Positions 53,705 through 63,069 of a stretch of DNA of 64,000 bases are shown here, one piece after another; within the stretch, counting starts at the first letter, position 1, and each line of letters starts with the position of its first letter. Below the pieces are notes generated by a model, which was given only the letters and a program-made list of their open reading frames with translations, searched no databases and was not told where the DNA came from. The stretch comes from Cypionkella sp. (GTDB lineage Bacteria > Pseudomonadota > Alphaproteobacteria > Rhodobacterales > Rhodobacteraceae): positions 1 through 64,000 of the forward strand of contig NZ_JAQGKQ010000050.1 of assembly GCF_028290025.1 (NCBI RefSeq), in the 5' to 3' direction. The position numbers and the translations under genes are program-made.

Positions 53705-54562
53705 TTATTCTGCGGCGAGCGGCAGGCTGGCGCGGCCGATCCCGGTCACATCGGCGATCACTCCGGCCATCAGCGCGCGGAAATCGTCGAAGCTTTCATG
53801 CGGCGTGATGGTGGCTTCATCCATGTAAAGCCCGCGATCAATTTCGACTTGGATCACATGCCTGCGCGCCGAGGGCCGACCATAGCTTTGCGCAATGAAC
53901 GCGCCCGCAAAGGGAGCATTGCGCGCCACGCGCAGACCCGCGCGCTGAAACGCCGCTTCAACCTCGTCCATGACGTGACGCCCGGCAGCGGCACCAAAGC
54001 GATCGCCCAGCACCACATCGGGTTTGGGCTGACCGGGGCGACCGTGGCCGTCGATGGCTTCGTGCGGCATGGAGTGGCAGTCGATCAGTACGGCCTCACC
54101 AAACTGTGTATGGGTTTCCTCTAACAACTGCCGCAGGGCGCGGTGGTAGGGGTGCCAAACCTCAGTAATCCGGGCCTCTGCCTCGGCCAATGCAAGCTTG
54201 CCGCGATAGATCAGCCGACCACCCGACACCACGCGAGGAATCACTCCTAGGCCAGACGAGATGCGCGGATTGTGCGGCACCCGCGCGATGCCTTCGATCA
54301 CCGCGGGGTCGAACTCATCCGGCGCACGGTTGAGGTCAAGATAAGCGCGTGGCACATCGGCCACCAACAGCGGCGCACCGTGCAGCGTAGCGGCGCCAAA
54401 CACTTGATCTACAAAGGCATCTTCCGAGGAACGGATGGCATGATCGGACAAGACTGTCTGCGCCAGAAACGCCTCAGAATACGCGCGGCCACTGTGCGGC
54501 GAGGCAAACACCACTGCGGTATCCTGCCGCTCTGGTCGATGAATACGGAAGTTCTGCGACAC
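53705..54562 (-). CDS. N-formylglutamate amidohydrolase family protein
   Basis: The 285-residue protein has VFASPHSGRAYSEAFLAQTV, RSSEDAFVDQVF, VADVPRAYLDLNRAPDEFDP, and AVLIDCHSMPHEAI with metal-binding His and Asp. The family cleaves N-formyl-L-glutamate in histidine breakdown (HutG type), or other N-acyl amino acids. No hut genes are adjacent, so the in vivo substrate is uncertain. Confidence 0.85.
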   Translation of the reverse strand: MSQNFRIHRPERQDTAVVFASPHSGRAYSEAFLAQTVLSDHAIRSSEDAFVDQVFGAATLHGAPLLVADVPRAYLDLNRAPDEFDPAVIEGIARVPHNPRISSGLGVIPRVVSGGRLIYRGKLALAEAEARITEVWHPYHRALRQLLEETHTQFGEAVLIDCHSMPHEAIDGHGRPGQPKPDVVLGDRFGAAAGRHVMDEVEAAFQRAGLRVARNAPFAGAFIAQSYGRPSARRHVIQVEIDRGLYMDEATITPHESFDDFRALMAGVIADVTGIGRASLPLAAE

Positions 54563-54744
54563 GCCATGCTCCTGTTACGTTGTGATATAACTGCAAAATA
54601 TCCTTTGCGGATACCCCCCTTTACCCCCTTGAACCGCGCTGCGACTCTGTTTATAGCCCAGCCATCCGACGCGGTTCCGCCCGCGTCCTTTTGTTTGGGC
54701 TTTATGGCTTCGGCGAATAGATTGGGCGGGAACGTCAGGTTTGT
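54563..54744. other. Spacer before tRNA-Val
   Basis: No gene is seen. It contains a C-rich run (cccccctttaccccc) and must hold the promoters for the tRNA on the plus strand and the amidohydrolase gene on the minus strand. No clear promoter pair was chosen. Confidence 0.4.
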
Positions 54745-54819
54745 GGGCGGTTAGCTCAGCGGTAGAGCACTACGTTGACATCGTAGTGGCCACTGGTTCG
54801 ATCCCAGTACCGCCCACCA
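54745..54819 (+). tRNA. tRNA-Val (anticodon GAC), CCA encoded
   Basis: A full cloverleaf is visible. The acceptor stem GGGCGGT/ACCGCCC closes the molecule and the D-arm is TAGCTCAGCGGTAGAGCA. The anticodon stem CTACG/CGTAG holds loop TTGACAT (anticodon GAC, valine), and the T-arm contains GGTTCGATCCC. The CCA end is genomically encoded. It is 97 bp upstream of rpmJ. Confidence 0.97.
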
Positions 54820-54916
54820 TTACATGTTCCCTTCGGGGGCATTCGCCGTTCCCGGCAACGGGGGCAACGCTATTAAACTGGCGCGAAGACGCGCCGCGAA
54901 CAAGGGAGATGCTACG

Positions 54917-55042
54917 ATGAAAGTTGCAAACTCGCTCCGCTCGCTGAAGAATCGTCATCGCGATTGCCAGGTCGTGCGCCGTAAAGGCCGCGTCTATGTG
55001 ATCAACAAGACGCAAAAGCGCTACAAGGCTCGCCAAGGTTGA
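54917..55042 (+). CDS. rpmJ: 50S ribosomal protein L36
   Basis: The 41-residue protein [20 protein letters not shown]...[14 protein letters not shown] matches bacterial L36 of the longer alphaproteobacterial type. Only one Cys (RDCQ) is present, so it lacks the four-ligand zinc site of the C+ form. An AGGGAG ribosome-binding site precedes the ATG. The track's longer start reads through the tRNA-side spacer and is rejected. A terminator follows. Confidence 0.95.
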   Translation: MKVANSLRSLKNRHRDCQVVRRKGRVYVINKTQKRYKARQG

Positions 55043-55080
55043 TACTTGGCAGGTTTATCGCGCACAGCAGCTTCGAATAG

Positions 55081-55110
55081 GCCGCCGAGAGCAATCTCTG
55101 GCGGCTTTTT
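55081..55110 (+). terminator. Intrinsic terminator after rpmJ
   Basis: GCCGCC-GAGA, loop GCAA, TCTC-T-GGCGGC form a stem with one bulged T, followed by TTTTT (55106-55110). It is located 38 bp after the rpmJ stop. Confidence 0.85.
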
Positions 55111-55231
55111 CAATGTTGCATGGGGTAGAGCGTGCCTGCGTCGGCCTAATGCCGGTTAAGAATGATTAGATTGTCGTGAGGCGCTGTGCGGCTTAGGCGC
55201 AACCAGACCTGCCAATATTGGAAGCCAGCAC

Positions 55232-55852
55232 ATGCACCCTAACCCCGCCTTTCGTTCGACGCCGTTGCAAGACAACCTCGCCTTCGCCCAGGCGCGGGGG
55301 TTTGGGATTTTGTCGGTGAATGGTGCGGATGGGCCTTTGGCGGCGCATGTGCCGTTTTTGATCTCGCCGGATGCTGGGTTTGCCGAGTTGCATCTCGCAC
55401 GCTCAAATCCGGTAGGGCAGGCGTGTCTGGAGGGGCCAGTTGCGGCGGTCATTATGGTGTCGGGGCCGGACGCCTATATCTCGCCCGATTGGTATGGCTC
55501 GGACGATCAGGTGCCGACATGGAATTACATCGCCGTGCATCTGCGTGGCCTGCTGTCGGCTCTGCCCGAGGCCGCGTTGCATCCGCATGTTGATGCGCTG
55601 TCAGCCGAGCATGAAAACCGTTTGCTGCCGAAGACGCCTTGGCAGTCGAGCAAAATGTCGCAAGGTGCGATGCCGCGCATGTTGCGGATGATATTGCCGT
55701 TTCGGTTTGAAATTGGCTCGGTTGAAGGCACTTGGAAGCTGAACCAGAACAAAACACCTGAGGTGCGTCGCGGTGCTGTGGATCATCTGGCGCAGCAGAG
55801 TGACGCGGGATCGCAGGCTATTGCCGCGCTGATGCGGCGGGATTTGGAATAG
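55232..55852 (+). CDS. PaiB-like FMN-binding transcriptional regulator family protein
   Basis: The 206-residue protein has MHPNPAFRSTPLQDNLAFAQ, GILSVNGADGPLAAHVPFLI, IMVSGPDAYISPDWYG and VPTWNYIAVHLRGLL, the split-barrel pattern of the FMN-binding negative transcriptional regulator (PaiB) family. PaiB influences sporulation-related proteases in Bacillus; in proteobacteria the role is unclear and may be an FMN-dependent enzyme. It is a single gene with no strong ribosome-binding site visible. Confidence 0.85.
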   Translation: MHPNPAFRSTPLQDNLAFAQARGFGILSVNGADGPLAAHVPFLISPDAGFAELHLARSNPVGQACLEGPVAAVIMVSGPDAYISPDWYGSDDQVPTWNYIAVHLRGLLSALPEAALHPHVDALSAEHENRLLPKTPWQSSKMSQGAMPRMLRMILPFRFEIGSVEGTWKLNQNKTPEVRRGAVDHLAQQSDAGSQAIAALMRRDLE

Positions 55853-55993
55853 CGCGAGTGGTTGCTGCGCCAGTTGAGCGCCTTGGTGAATTGATCGAAT
55901 GCACGAGGCTAGCAACTGACAAGTGTTGTCATGCGAGGGGCAGCGCGGCTTAACTGCCGCAACCTCGAATCACGGCTTTGCATCGGAGAAATC

Positions 55994-56602
55994 ATGCGGC
56001 TTTATACATCCCCCGCCACGCCCTTTGGCCGCAAGGTCATGGTGCTGATCATGGAATTGGGCCTGAAAGATCGGGTTGAAGTGGTCAATGTCATGGGCAC
56101 ACCGCTTGCACCGGGGTCGCTGCCAGTCGATCAGAATCCGCTCGGAAAGATCCCGGCGCTGCAAACCGATGATGGGGCGATCTATGACAGCCGGGTGATT
56201 TGCCGCTATCTCAACGATCTGGCGGAAGCTGAGATTTACCCAACCGGGCCAGCGATTTGGCCGTGTTTGGTGCGTGAGGCGACGGTGGACGGCGTCCTCG
56301 AGGCCGCGCTGGCGATGGCTTACGAGGTGAGGTTGCGCCCGGTGGATAAGCAGTTCCCCGAATGGATCGAAGCGCAATGGGCGAAGGCCGCGAGGGCACT
56401 GGATGTGATTGAGGCTCAATGGGGGGAGGTGCTGAACGGCCCGCTAGAGATGCCAACGATCGGGCTGGCTTGCGCGCTGGGCTATCTCGACTTCCGGCAC
56501 GACGCACGAAATTGGCGGCAGGGGCGGCCCAAATTGGCGGCGTGGGAGGCGGAATTTGCCAAGCGTCCGGCGATGTTGGCGACTCGGCCGGTGGCAGTTT
56601 GA
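55994..56602 (+). CDS. Glutathione S-transferase family protein
   Basis: The 202-residue protein starts MRLYTSPATPFGRKVMVLIM with the thioredoxin-fold active-site Ser (SPATPFGRK). NPLGKIPALQTDDGAIYDSR (cis-Pro) and a helical C-terminal domain (LGYLDFRHDARNWRQGRPKL) follow. It resembles the bacterial beta- or theta-like GSTs that conjugate glutathione to electrophiles. GGAG lies before the ATG; the track start at 55931 is not family-like. Substrate unknown. Confidence 0.88.
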   Translation: MRLYTSPATPFGRKVMVLIMELGLKDRVEVVNVMGTPLAPGSLPVDQNPLGKIPALQTDDGAIYDSRVICRYLNDLAEAEIYPTGPAIWPCLVREATVDGVLEAALAMAYEVRLRPVDKQFPEWIEAQWAKAARALDVIEAQWGEVLNGPLEMPTIGLACALGYLDFRHDARNWRQGRPKLAAWEAEFAKRPAMLATRPVAV

Positions 56603-56841
56603 CGGCGTAAATCCCGACAGAAATGCTTTAATTTCTGCAACGTTGCGGTGGTTGGGATTTTTTTTCCGTAGCTTCAAGGTCGCACATCAGGAAAAGCTGA
56701 TTTACGCCGCCCCTGCGCGCCTTTGTCCGCTGGACGTCCCAGCTTTCTGTGGCTAAACCCGGGCCTGTAAGGCTTCGGGAAACCGGGGCCGCATAGATAT
56801 ATGGGCCGCACGCCATGCGGCCTTTGAAGGGAGAAGTTCTC

Positions 56842-57402
56842 GTGTCCCACGCAGACGATCACGCAGGCACCCGCAGGGATTTCCTGTATTACGCAACCGC
56901 CGGGGCGGGCGTTGTGGCAACTGGCGCAGCGGTTTGGCCGCTGATTAACCAGATGAACCCCTCGGCAGATACCCGGGCTTTGGCCTCGATCATGGTCGAT
57001 ATCTCGGGCGTCGAAGTTGGCACCCAGATCACGGTAAAGTGGCGCGGCAAACCAGTGTTCATCCGCCGCCGCACCCCGGAAGACATCGAAAAAGGCCGCG
57101 CGGTGGCACTGACCGATCTGGTCGATACCAATGCCGAGAACGCCAACCTTGACGCCTCGACCACCGCGGAAGACAAAAACCGCACGTTGGATGAAGCCGG
57201 TGAGTGGCTGGTGATGATGGGCGTTTGCACCCATTTGGGCTGTGTGCCTCTGGGAGACGCGGGCGATTTTGGCGGCTGGTTCTGCCCGTGCCACGGCTCG
57301 CACTACGATATGGCTGGACGTATTCGCAAAGGACCGGCGCCACGTAACTTGCCGGTACCGGTGGCGAAATTCGAAACCGAAACCACGATCAAGCTGGGAT
57401 AA
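56842..57402 (+). CDS. petA: Ubiquinol-cytochrome c reductase iron-sulfur (Rieske) subunit
   Basis: The 186-residue protein has a Tat-like N-terminus ([20 protein letters not shown]), one span, and the Rieske cluster motifs CTHLGC and CPCHGSHYD in the C-terminal third. It accepts electrons from ubiquinol at the cytochrome bc1 Qo site. The GTG at 56842 is used because [14 protein letters not shown] matches Rhodobacter PetA and AAGGGAGAAG lies upstream. The ORF-track ATG at 56815 adds nine residues. First gene of petABC. Confidence 0.95.
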   Translation: MSHADDHAGTRRDFLYYATAGAGVVATGAAVWPLINQMNPSADTRALASIMVDISGVEVGTQITVKWRGKPVFIRRRTPEDIEKGRAVALTDLVDTNAENANLDASTTAEDKNRTLDEAGEWLVMMGVCTHLGCVPLGDAGDFGGWFCPCHGSHYDMAGRIRKGPAPRNLPVPVAKFETETTIKLG

Positions 57403-57413
57403 GGGACAAAAAC

Positions 57414-58727
57414 ATGGCCGGAATTCCGCACGACCACTACGAACCAAAGCCGGGCTTTCAGACCTGGCTGCACAAGCGTCTGCCGATCGTGGCGATTGGC
57501 TATGATGTGTTGATGCTCCCGACGCCGAAAAACCTCAACTGGATGTGGATTTGGGGCATCGTGCTTGCTTTCTGTCTGGGCTTGCAGATTGTCACCGGCA
57601 TTGTGCTCGCAATGCACTACACGCCGCATGTCGATCTGGCTTTCCGCTCGGTTGAGCACATTATGCGCGATGTGAACGGCGGCTATATGCTGCGCTACAT
57701 TCATGCCAACGGTGCGTCGCTGTTCTTTTTTGCAGTTTACCTCCACATCTTCCGCGGCCTTTACTACGGCAGCTACAAAGCTCCACGTGAGGTGACGTGG
57801 ATCATCGGGATGTTGATCTACCTCGCGATGATGGCGACTGGTTTTATGGGCTACGTTTTGCCTTGGGGCCAGATGTCGTTCTGGGGTGCTACGGTAATCA
57901 CCGGCTTGTTCGGTGCTATCCCCGGCATCGGCCCAACCATCCAATAATGGCTGCTGGGCGGCCCTTCGGTGGATAACGCCACGTTGAACCGCTTCTTCAG
58001 CTTGCATTATCTGCTGCCCTTCGTGATCGCGGCATTGGTGGCGTTGCACATCTGGTCGTTCCACAACACCGGCAACAACAACCCGACGGGAGTTGAAGTC
58101 CGTCGCGGCTCGAAAGAAGAAGCTGAAAAAGATACCGTGCCGTTCTGGCCTTATTACGTGATCAAAGATTTGTTTGCGCTGGGCGTCGTGCTGGTGATCT
58201 TCTTCGCAGTCGTCAGCTTTATGCCAAACTACCTTGGCGACCCCGTCAACTACGTTCAAGCCAACCCGCTTTCGACCCCGGCGCATATCGTGCCTGAATG
58301 GTATTTCTTGCCGTTCTACGCGATCCTGCGCGCCTTCACCGCCGATGTTTGGCTGGTGCAACTGGTTGAGTTCGTTACCTTCGGCATCGTTGACGCCAAA
58401 TTCTTCGGCGTCGTAGCGATGTTCGGCGCGATTGCCGTGCTGGCTATGGTGCCGTGGCTGGATACGTCGTCGGTGCGTTCGGGCAAATACCGCCCGAAGT
58501 TCAAGGCGTGGTTCGGGTTGCTGGTGATAGACTTCGTGGTGCTGATGTGGGCGGGCGCGCAGGTGCCAAACGAACTGATCGCTTGGATCTCACTGATCGC
58601 CTCGGCCTACTGGTTTGCCTACTTCCTCGTGATTTTGCCGCTGTTGGGGGTGCTTGAAAAACCCCTGCCACAACCGGCAACGATCGAAGATGACTTCAAG
58701 TCGCACTACGCCAATCCGGCTGAGTGA
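57414..58727 (+). pseudogene. petB: Cytochrome b of the bc1 complex, interrupted by an in-frame TAA
   Basis: Joined across 57945-57947 the frame encodes 437 codons, the usual cytochrome b length, with no other defect. The first part has [40 protein letters not shown] and haem-binding His residues, ending [13 protein letters not shown] codon follows, then [20 protein letters not shown] in the same frame and [15 protein letters not shown] (PEWY motif). The TAA replaces a single variable residue before the conserved WLLGGP. petA and petC are intact, so the complex appears selected for. A nonsense mutation, a sequencing or assembly error, or stop-codon readthrough would each fit; the sequence does not decide between them. 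Confidence 0.9.
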
Positions 58728-58746
58728 GAGAAAGGAACTGACTGAG

Positions 58747-59562
58747 ATGTTTCGAAAAATCACAATCAGCGCTGTCTCTGCATTGGCTTTGACGACTGGG
58801 GCTCTGACGACTGGCGCTTTGATGACGGGTGCTGCCTTCGCCGCTGAAGGTGGCCATGTTGAAGACGTGGCATTCAGCTTTGAAGGCCCGTTTGGCAGCT
58901 TCGATGAGCACCAGCTACAACGTGGGCTTCAGGTGTTTACCGAGGTTTGCTCTGCCTGCCATGGTCTGAATTTCGTGCCGATCCGCACGCTGTCGGATGA
59001 GGGTGGCCCGCATCTGCCAGAAGACCAAGTGCGCGCCTATGCGGCGGCCTTCACGGTGACCGATAAGGAAACTGGTGAAGATCGTCCCGGCCTGCCAGTT
59101 GACCTTTTCCCGGCCAACACCGGCGCAGGAGCACCCGATCTTTCGCTGATGGCGAAAGCGCGGGCGGGTTTCCACGGCCCTTATGGCTTGGGTATGAACC
59201 AGCTGTTCAAAGGGATGGGCGGGCCGGAATACATCGTCGCAATTTTGCACGGTTATACCGGCGAAACCAAAGAGGAAGCGGGCACGACATTTTACGAAAA
59301 CCACGCGTTCTCAACCGGTTGGATTGCAATGCCGCCGCCGATGGAAGACGGTCAGGTCACCTTCGCTGATGGTGCGCCAAATGACGTGAAGCACATGGCT
59401 GAAGATGTTGCGGCATTCTTGATGTGGACGGCTGAGCCAAAGTTGAACGCCCGTAAGGACACTGGCTTTAAGGCTGTGCTGTTTTTGATCGTGCTGACTT
59501 CGCTGTTGTATCTGACTAACAAGCGGCTGTGGTCGGGCGTCAAAGGCAAGAAAGCGCACTGA
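58747..59562 (+). CDS. petC: Cytochrome c1 of the bc1 complex
   Basis: The 271-residue protein has a signal peptide ([20 protein letters not shown], cleaved near AAFAAEG) and the haem c motif [15 protein letters not shown]. The conserved [17 protein letters not shown] follows, and a C-terminal membrane anchor ([20 protein letters not shown]) ends the protein. It passes electrons from Rieske to soluble cytochrome c2. The track start at 58654 lies inside petB. Its signal peptide carries a 3 x 15-bp tandem repeat ([14 protein letters not shown]). It is followed by a terminator. Confidence 0.95.
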   Translation: MFRKITISAVSALALTTGALTTGALMTGAAFAAEGGHVEDVAFSFEGPFGSFDEHQLQRGLQVFTEVCSACHGLNFVPIRTLSDEGGPHLPEDQVRAYAAAFTVTDKETGEDRPGLPVDLFPANTGAGAPDLSLMAKARAGFHGPYGLGMNQLFKGMGGPEYIVAILHGYTGETKEEAGTTFYENHAFSTGWIAMPPPMEDGQVTFADGAPNDVKHMAEDVAAFLMWTAEPKLNARKDTGFKAVLFLIVLTSLLYLTNKRLWSGVKGKKAH

Positions 59563-59597
59563 TTTCCGCGCCGGCTTTTGGAAAACACGCGTAAAAG

Positions 59598-59623
59598 AAA
59601 CCCCGCCTCGCGCGGGGTTTTTT
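59598..59623 (+). terminator. Intrinsic terminator after petABC
   Basis: AACCCCGC, loop CTCGC and GCGGGGTT form an 8-bp stem followed by TTTT, 36 bp after the petC stop and just before the convergent thiQ stop. Confidence 0.85.
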
Positions 59624-59628
59624 CATGG

Positions 59629-60321
59629 CTAACCAAGGTAGTCGTGCAGAGCGGGCGGCGGGTCGGCAAACAACTCTGCCGTAGCCACCGGGGCTTGCGC
59701 CACCCCGTCCGCGACCAGCACCGTTTTATCCGCGAAGTGCTTGGCATCGTTCGGGTCATGCGTGACCATAAGCACCGCTGCCCCGGTGGCAGTCGCCACT
59801 TCATCCAGCAGTTCTAGCATTTCCGCTTTTAGCGCCGGACCAAGCGCCGCGAAGGGTTCATCCAATAGCAGCACAGGTCGCGCCCGGAGCAGTGCCCGCG
59901 CCAATGCCGCCCTGCCCTGCTGACCGCCCGAAAGCTGCCCCGGTTTGCGCGCCTGCATTCCGGCAAGGCCAACACGTAGCAAGGCCGTCTCTATTTGTGT
60001 CGTCTGAGCTTGGGTCAGTCGCAACGTCGGTGACAGGCCGAGTCCAAGATTTTGCGCCAGTGTTAGGTGCGGGAACAGGTTTTGATCCTGAAACAGAATA
60101 GTCAAAGGCCGATCTCCCGGCGCAACTTCGGCCAAATCAGCGCCCTGCCACAGGATGCTGCCCGCTGCGGGGGCAAAAAACCCTGCCAGCGCCATCAGCA
60201 ATGTTGACTTGCCCGCACCGGATGGCCCGATCAGAGCCACCCGCTCGCCCGCTTGCACTTTCCAGTCGGCGGTCAGGCGAAACTCATCTTGTGTCAGAAC
60301 CAGATTTTCAAGCGTCAGCAT
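59629..60321 (-). CDS. thiQ: Thiamine ABC transporter ATPase
   Basis: The 230-residue ATPase has Walker A GPSGAGKSTLLMALAG, the ThiQ-type ILFQDQNLFPHLTLAQNLGL, the signature LSGGQQGRAALARALL, Walker B VLLLDEPFAALGP and the switch VTHDPNDAKHFA. It overlaps thiP by 14 bp and is last in thiBPQ. The ATG at 60321 replaces the longer track start. Confidence 0.93.
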   Translation of the reverse strand: MLTLENLVLTQDEFRLTADWKVQAGERVALIGPSGAGKSTLLMALAGFFAPAAGSILWQGADLAEVAPGDRPLTILFQDQNLFPHLTLAQNLGLGLSPTLRLTQAQTTQIETALLRVGLAGMQARKPGQLSGGQQGRAALARALLRARPVLLLDEPFAALGPALKAEMLELLDEVATATGAAVLMVTHDPNDAKHFADKTVLVADGVAQAPVATAELFADPPPALHDYLG

Positions 60322-61852
60322 AGTGGCTTCCCAGTCGGTCAAAGGCCCAGAACAACACGAAGCTAAGCGCCACGAGTATCAGCGCGGCGGCAGCAGCTTG
60401 CTGCAACCGATACGCCCCGATCAAATGCTGCACGAACAGCGGCAAGGTCGCGCCGCCATCGCCTGCAAACAGCGCAATCACCCCAAGATCGCCCATCGAC
60501 AGTGCCGCAGCTAAGCCCGCGCCGTAACCCAACGGACGCGCCAGCCGTGGCAAGGTGACGAACCGCAGTATGGTTCGACGTGGCAAGCCAAGGGATTCGG
60601 TGAGGCGACCGTAATCGGCCTGCAACTGCCGCGCCTCGGGCAGCAGCAGGCGGAACAGGTAGGGGAGCGTTAGCGTGGCGTTAACGAGAATTGTTATGGC
60701 AAGCGCCAGATTTTCGGGGGCGATAAACGGGCGCACCAGAAGGAAAAGACCGGTTCCAAGCACCAATGAACTCGCCGCAAGCGGTAGCATCGCGGCCAAT
60801 TCTATCATCCGGCTTTTGCTATGCGCCGCGCCATTGGCCAAAATTAGCGCAGCACTGGTCGCCAGCACCGCCGACACTATTGCGACCGATACCGAGCGTA
60901 ACGCTGCAGGCCAAAGCCCGTTCGGCAGGGTTGTGAGACCGGGCAAACCCTTGATAACTACCGCCAGCAAAGGCGCAAACAGGAACACCGCGGCGACAAT
61001 GACGGCGATAATATCCAAAGCCCGCCGCCAGCCATTTGGTGCGCTGATCTGCAAATGCCTGCTTAGCCCCGCGCCAAAGCCTTGCGGTAAAGTCAGTCGC
61101 GCCGCAGCCAAAGTGATCGCAGCACACAGCGCAAACTGCACCGCCGCGAGCAGTGCCGCGCGACCCAGATCGAACTCAAACCGCAACGATTGGTAGATCG
61201 CAAGCTCTAGCGTGCTGGCCTTCGGACCACCGCCCAGCATCAAAGCGATGGCGAAACTCGCGAGGCAAATGAGAAGGATCACCGCGAAAATCCCCGGCAG
61301 TCGGGCGCGCAACATCGGCGCTTCGAGATGGCGAAACTGTGCGCTCGGCGGCAGGCCCAGCGATTGCGCCAGCCGGAACCGCTCCGCGGGGATCGCCTGC
61401 CAGCCGTGTAGCAGCATTCGCGTCGCCAGCGGCAGGTTGAAGAAAACATTCGCGAGCACAATGCCGTGGAGGCCAAAGATTGAAACCTCGGGTAGCCCAA
61501 ACCATGCCAGCCCGGTATTGATCGGCCCGCCCCGGCCAAACACCGTCAGCAAGCCCATCACCGCCACCACGACAGGGAGCACAAACGGCGCGGCGAGCAG
61601 GCTGATCAGCGCACCGCGCAAAGGGAAGCGACGACGGAACAGCGCCCGCGCCACCGGGATCGCCAACAGGCTGGACACTGCCGCAGAGAGGCTGGCTTGC
61701 AGCAAGGTAAAGCGCAGGGCTTGCAGATCGGCGGGGGCCAAAGCGAAGCTGTCCGCGCGTGCGGCTACCATCGCAGCACTGCCTAAAACCAGCGCGGCGA
61801 TGGCTATGCTCAGCCCGAGGGCTGGCGTTACTTTGACAGCGCTGCTTGCCAT
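60308..61852 (-). CDS. thiP: Thiamine ABC transporter permease
   Basis: The 514-residue permease is a fused protein of two binding-protein-dependent inner-membrane domains with about twelve spans. EAA loops are seen in LAQSLGLPPSAQFRHLEAPM and in the second half as RLTESLGLPRRTILRFVTLP. This is the ThiP layout, moving thiamine, TMP or TPP into the cell. It overlaps thiB by 25 bp and thiQ by 14 bp. Confidence 0.93.
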   Translation of the reverse strand: MASSAVKVTPALGLSIAIAALVLGSAAMVAARADSFALAPADLQALRFTLLQASLSAAVSSLLAIPVARALFRRRFPLRGALISLLAAPFVLPVVVAVMGLLTVFGRGGPINTGLAWFGLPEVSIFGLHGIVLANVFFNLPLATRMLLHGWQAIPAERFRLAQSLGLPPSAQFRHLEAPMLRARLPGIFAVILLICLASFAIALMLGGGPKASTLELAIYQSLRFEFDLGRAALLAAVQFALCAAITLAAARLTLPQGFGAGLSRHLQISAPNGWRRALDIIAVIVAAVFLFAPLLAVVIKGLPGLTTLPNGLWPAALRSVSVAIVSAVLATSAALILANGAAHSKSRMIELAAMLPLAASSLVLGTGLFLLVRPFIAPENLALAITILVNATLTLPYLFRLLLPEARQLQADYGRLTESLGLPRRTILRFVTLPRLARPLGYGAGLAAALSMGDLGVIALFAGDGGATLPLFVQHLIGAYRLQQAAAAALILVALSFVLFWAFDRLGSHYADA

Positions 61853-62811
61853 TCCGCAATCGCAGGTGCTCGGGCGGCTTCGGCATCGGCAGCCGTCATA
61901 AGCAGCGATTTCGCCGGTTGAATGAGGGTTTCAAACCCCTTCGGCAAACCTTCCGCCGGGGTCTTCGCCGGATACATCCAGTTTGTCGTGATCAGCGTCG
62001 ATTGCGCGGCATCCGCTGTGAGGTACGCGAGGAACGCATCCGCCAGCGCGGGTTGCTTTGAAGTCGCCAGCTTGCCCGCCACTTCGACCTGCATGTAATG
62101 ACCCTCGGTGAAGCTCGCCGCGGCCTTGGTGTCATCACTTTCGGCGATGAGATGGTAGGCGGGCGAGGTGGTGTAGGACAGCACCATATCGGCCTGCCCC
62201 TCGGTGAACATGCCGTAAGCTTCCGACCAGCCGGGGGTGACGGTGATGATGTTATCCGCGAGATCGGCCCAGATTTGCGGGGCTTTGTCGCCGTAAGCGG
62301 CCTTCACCCACAAAACCAGCCCGAGTCCGGGGGTGGAGGAGCGCGGGTCTTCGATCACGACTTTCAGGTTGGAAGCCGCCAGTTCCTCGAATGAGGTCGG
62401 CGGTGTGGTGACTTTGGTTTTATCGTAGACGAAGGCGAAGTAGCCCCAGTCGAAGGGGATGAAGTTCGGGTCTTCGAACGGCACCGGCAGGGTGTTGGCC
62501 TGGGCGGTTACGGGGGCGAACAGGCCGGTTGCGGTGGCGTCGGCGGTGAGGTTGGTGTCGAGGCCGACGACGAGATCGGCTTTACTGTCGGCACCCTCTA
62601 GTTTGACGCGGGCTAAAAGAGCCGCGCCGTCGCCTGCGGTGATGAATTTCACGTCGCAGCCGCAGGTGGCCTCGAAACCCTTCTCGATTGCGGGGCCGGG
62701 GCCCCACTCGGAGGTGAAGCTGTCGTAGGTCAGCACGGTTAAAACGGGCGTGTCAGCCAGTGCGGGCGAGGCGAAAATAGCGAGGCCCGCAGCGAGGAGT
62801 TTGGTGGTCAT
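61828..62811 (-). CDS. thiB: Thiamine-binding periplasmic protein
   Basis: The 327-residue protein has a signal peptide (MTTKLLAAGLAIFASPALA) followed by TPVLTVLTYDSFTSEWGPGP, FEATCGCDVKFITAGDGAAL, VVGLDTNLTADATATGLFAP, and IVTPGWSEAYGMFTEGQADM-type binding-cleft sequence (ITVTPGWSEAYGMFTEGQAD). It is the TbpA/ThiB family. GGAGAG precedes the ATG at 62811. Its 5' leader carries a TPP riboswitch, which confirms thiamine as the ligand class. Confidence 0.93.
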   Translation of the reverse strand: MTTKLLAAGLAIFASPALADTPVLTVLTYDSFTSEWGPGPAIEKGFEATCGCDVKFITAGDGAALLARVKLEGADSKADLVVGLDTNLTADATATGLFAPVTAQANTLPVPFEDPNFIPFDWGYFAFVYDKTKVTTPPTSFEELAASNLKVVIEDPRSSTPGLGLVLWVKAAYGDKAPQIWADLADNIITVTPGWSEAYGMFTEGQADMVLSYTTSPAYHLIAESDDTKAAASFTEGHYMQVEVAGKLATSKQPALADAFLAYLTADAAQSTLITTNWMYPAKTPAEGLPKGFETLIQPAKSLLMTAADAEAARAPAIAEWQAALSK

Positions 62812-62861
62812 CTTTCTCTCCAACGTTGCGACGGAAACGGTCGGGGATGGAGAAATCCATG

Positions 62862-62965
62862 CACCTTCCCTCCGCCGGTATGATCCGGTTCAGGTTCGAC
62901 GGGTTCGCTTTCGCATCTCAGCCTTCGGCTCGTTTTTGGTGAAACGACCGACGGCTCCCCGAGGT
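62862..62965 (-). ncRNA. TPP (THI-element) riboswitch controlling thiBPQ
   Basis: On the minus strand the order is CTCGGGGAGCCG, then GGCTGAGATG, then ACCCGTCGAACCTGA and GGATCATACCGGCG, ending GGAGGGAAGGTGC. These are the conserved THI-box helices and the pyrimidine and pyrophosphate sensor bulges. It lies 50 bp upstream of the thiB ATG and should repress thiamine uptake when TPP is plentiful. Confidence 0.95.
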
Positions 62966-63022
62966 ATGGCGAAGCATACGGAAATGGATTGTAGGCGCAA
63001 GGGGGAGTTTGATTTTTGGGTG

Positions 63023-63069
63023 TGTCCACGTGTGGCGGGACTTTGGTTTTAATGATTTCAATGGGTTAA
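63023..63069 (-). promoter_or_regulatory. Bipartite element upstream of the thiB riboswitch, second copy
   Basis: Read on the minus strand: TTAACCCATTGA (63069-63058), a 21-base gap, then GCCACACGTGGACA (63036-63023), followed by CACCCAA. The dinB upstream region has the same two blocks exactly, in the same order, with a 22-base gap. It lies about 58 bp upstream of the riboswitch, in promoter territory. Confidence 0.5.

Noticed and set aside
57969-58727. Second half of petB as an independent 252-residue gene starting with GTG at 57969
   Set aside because: It lacks a ribosome-binding site, and its sequence continues the cytochrome b frame directly across the TAA, including WLLGGP before the supposed start.
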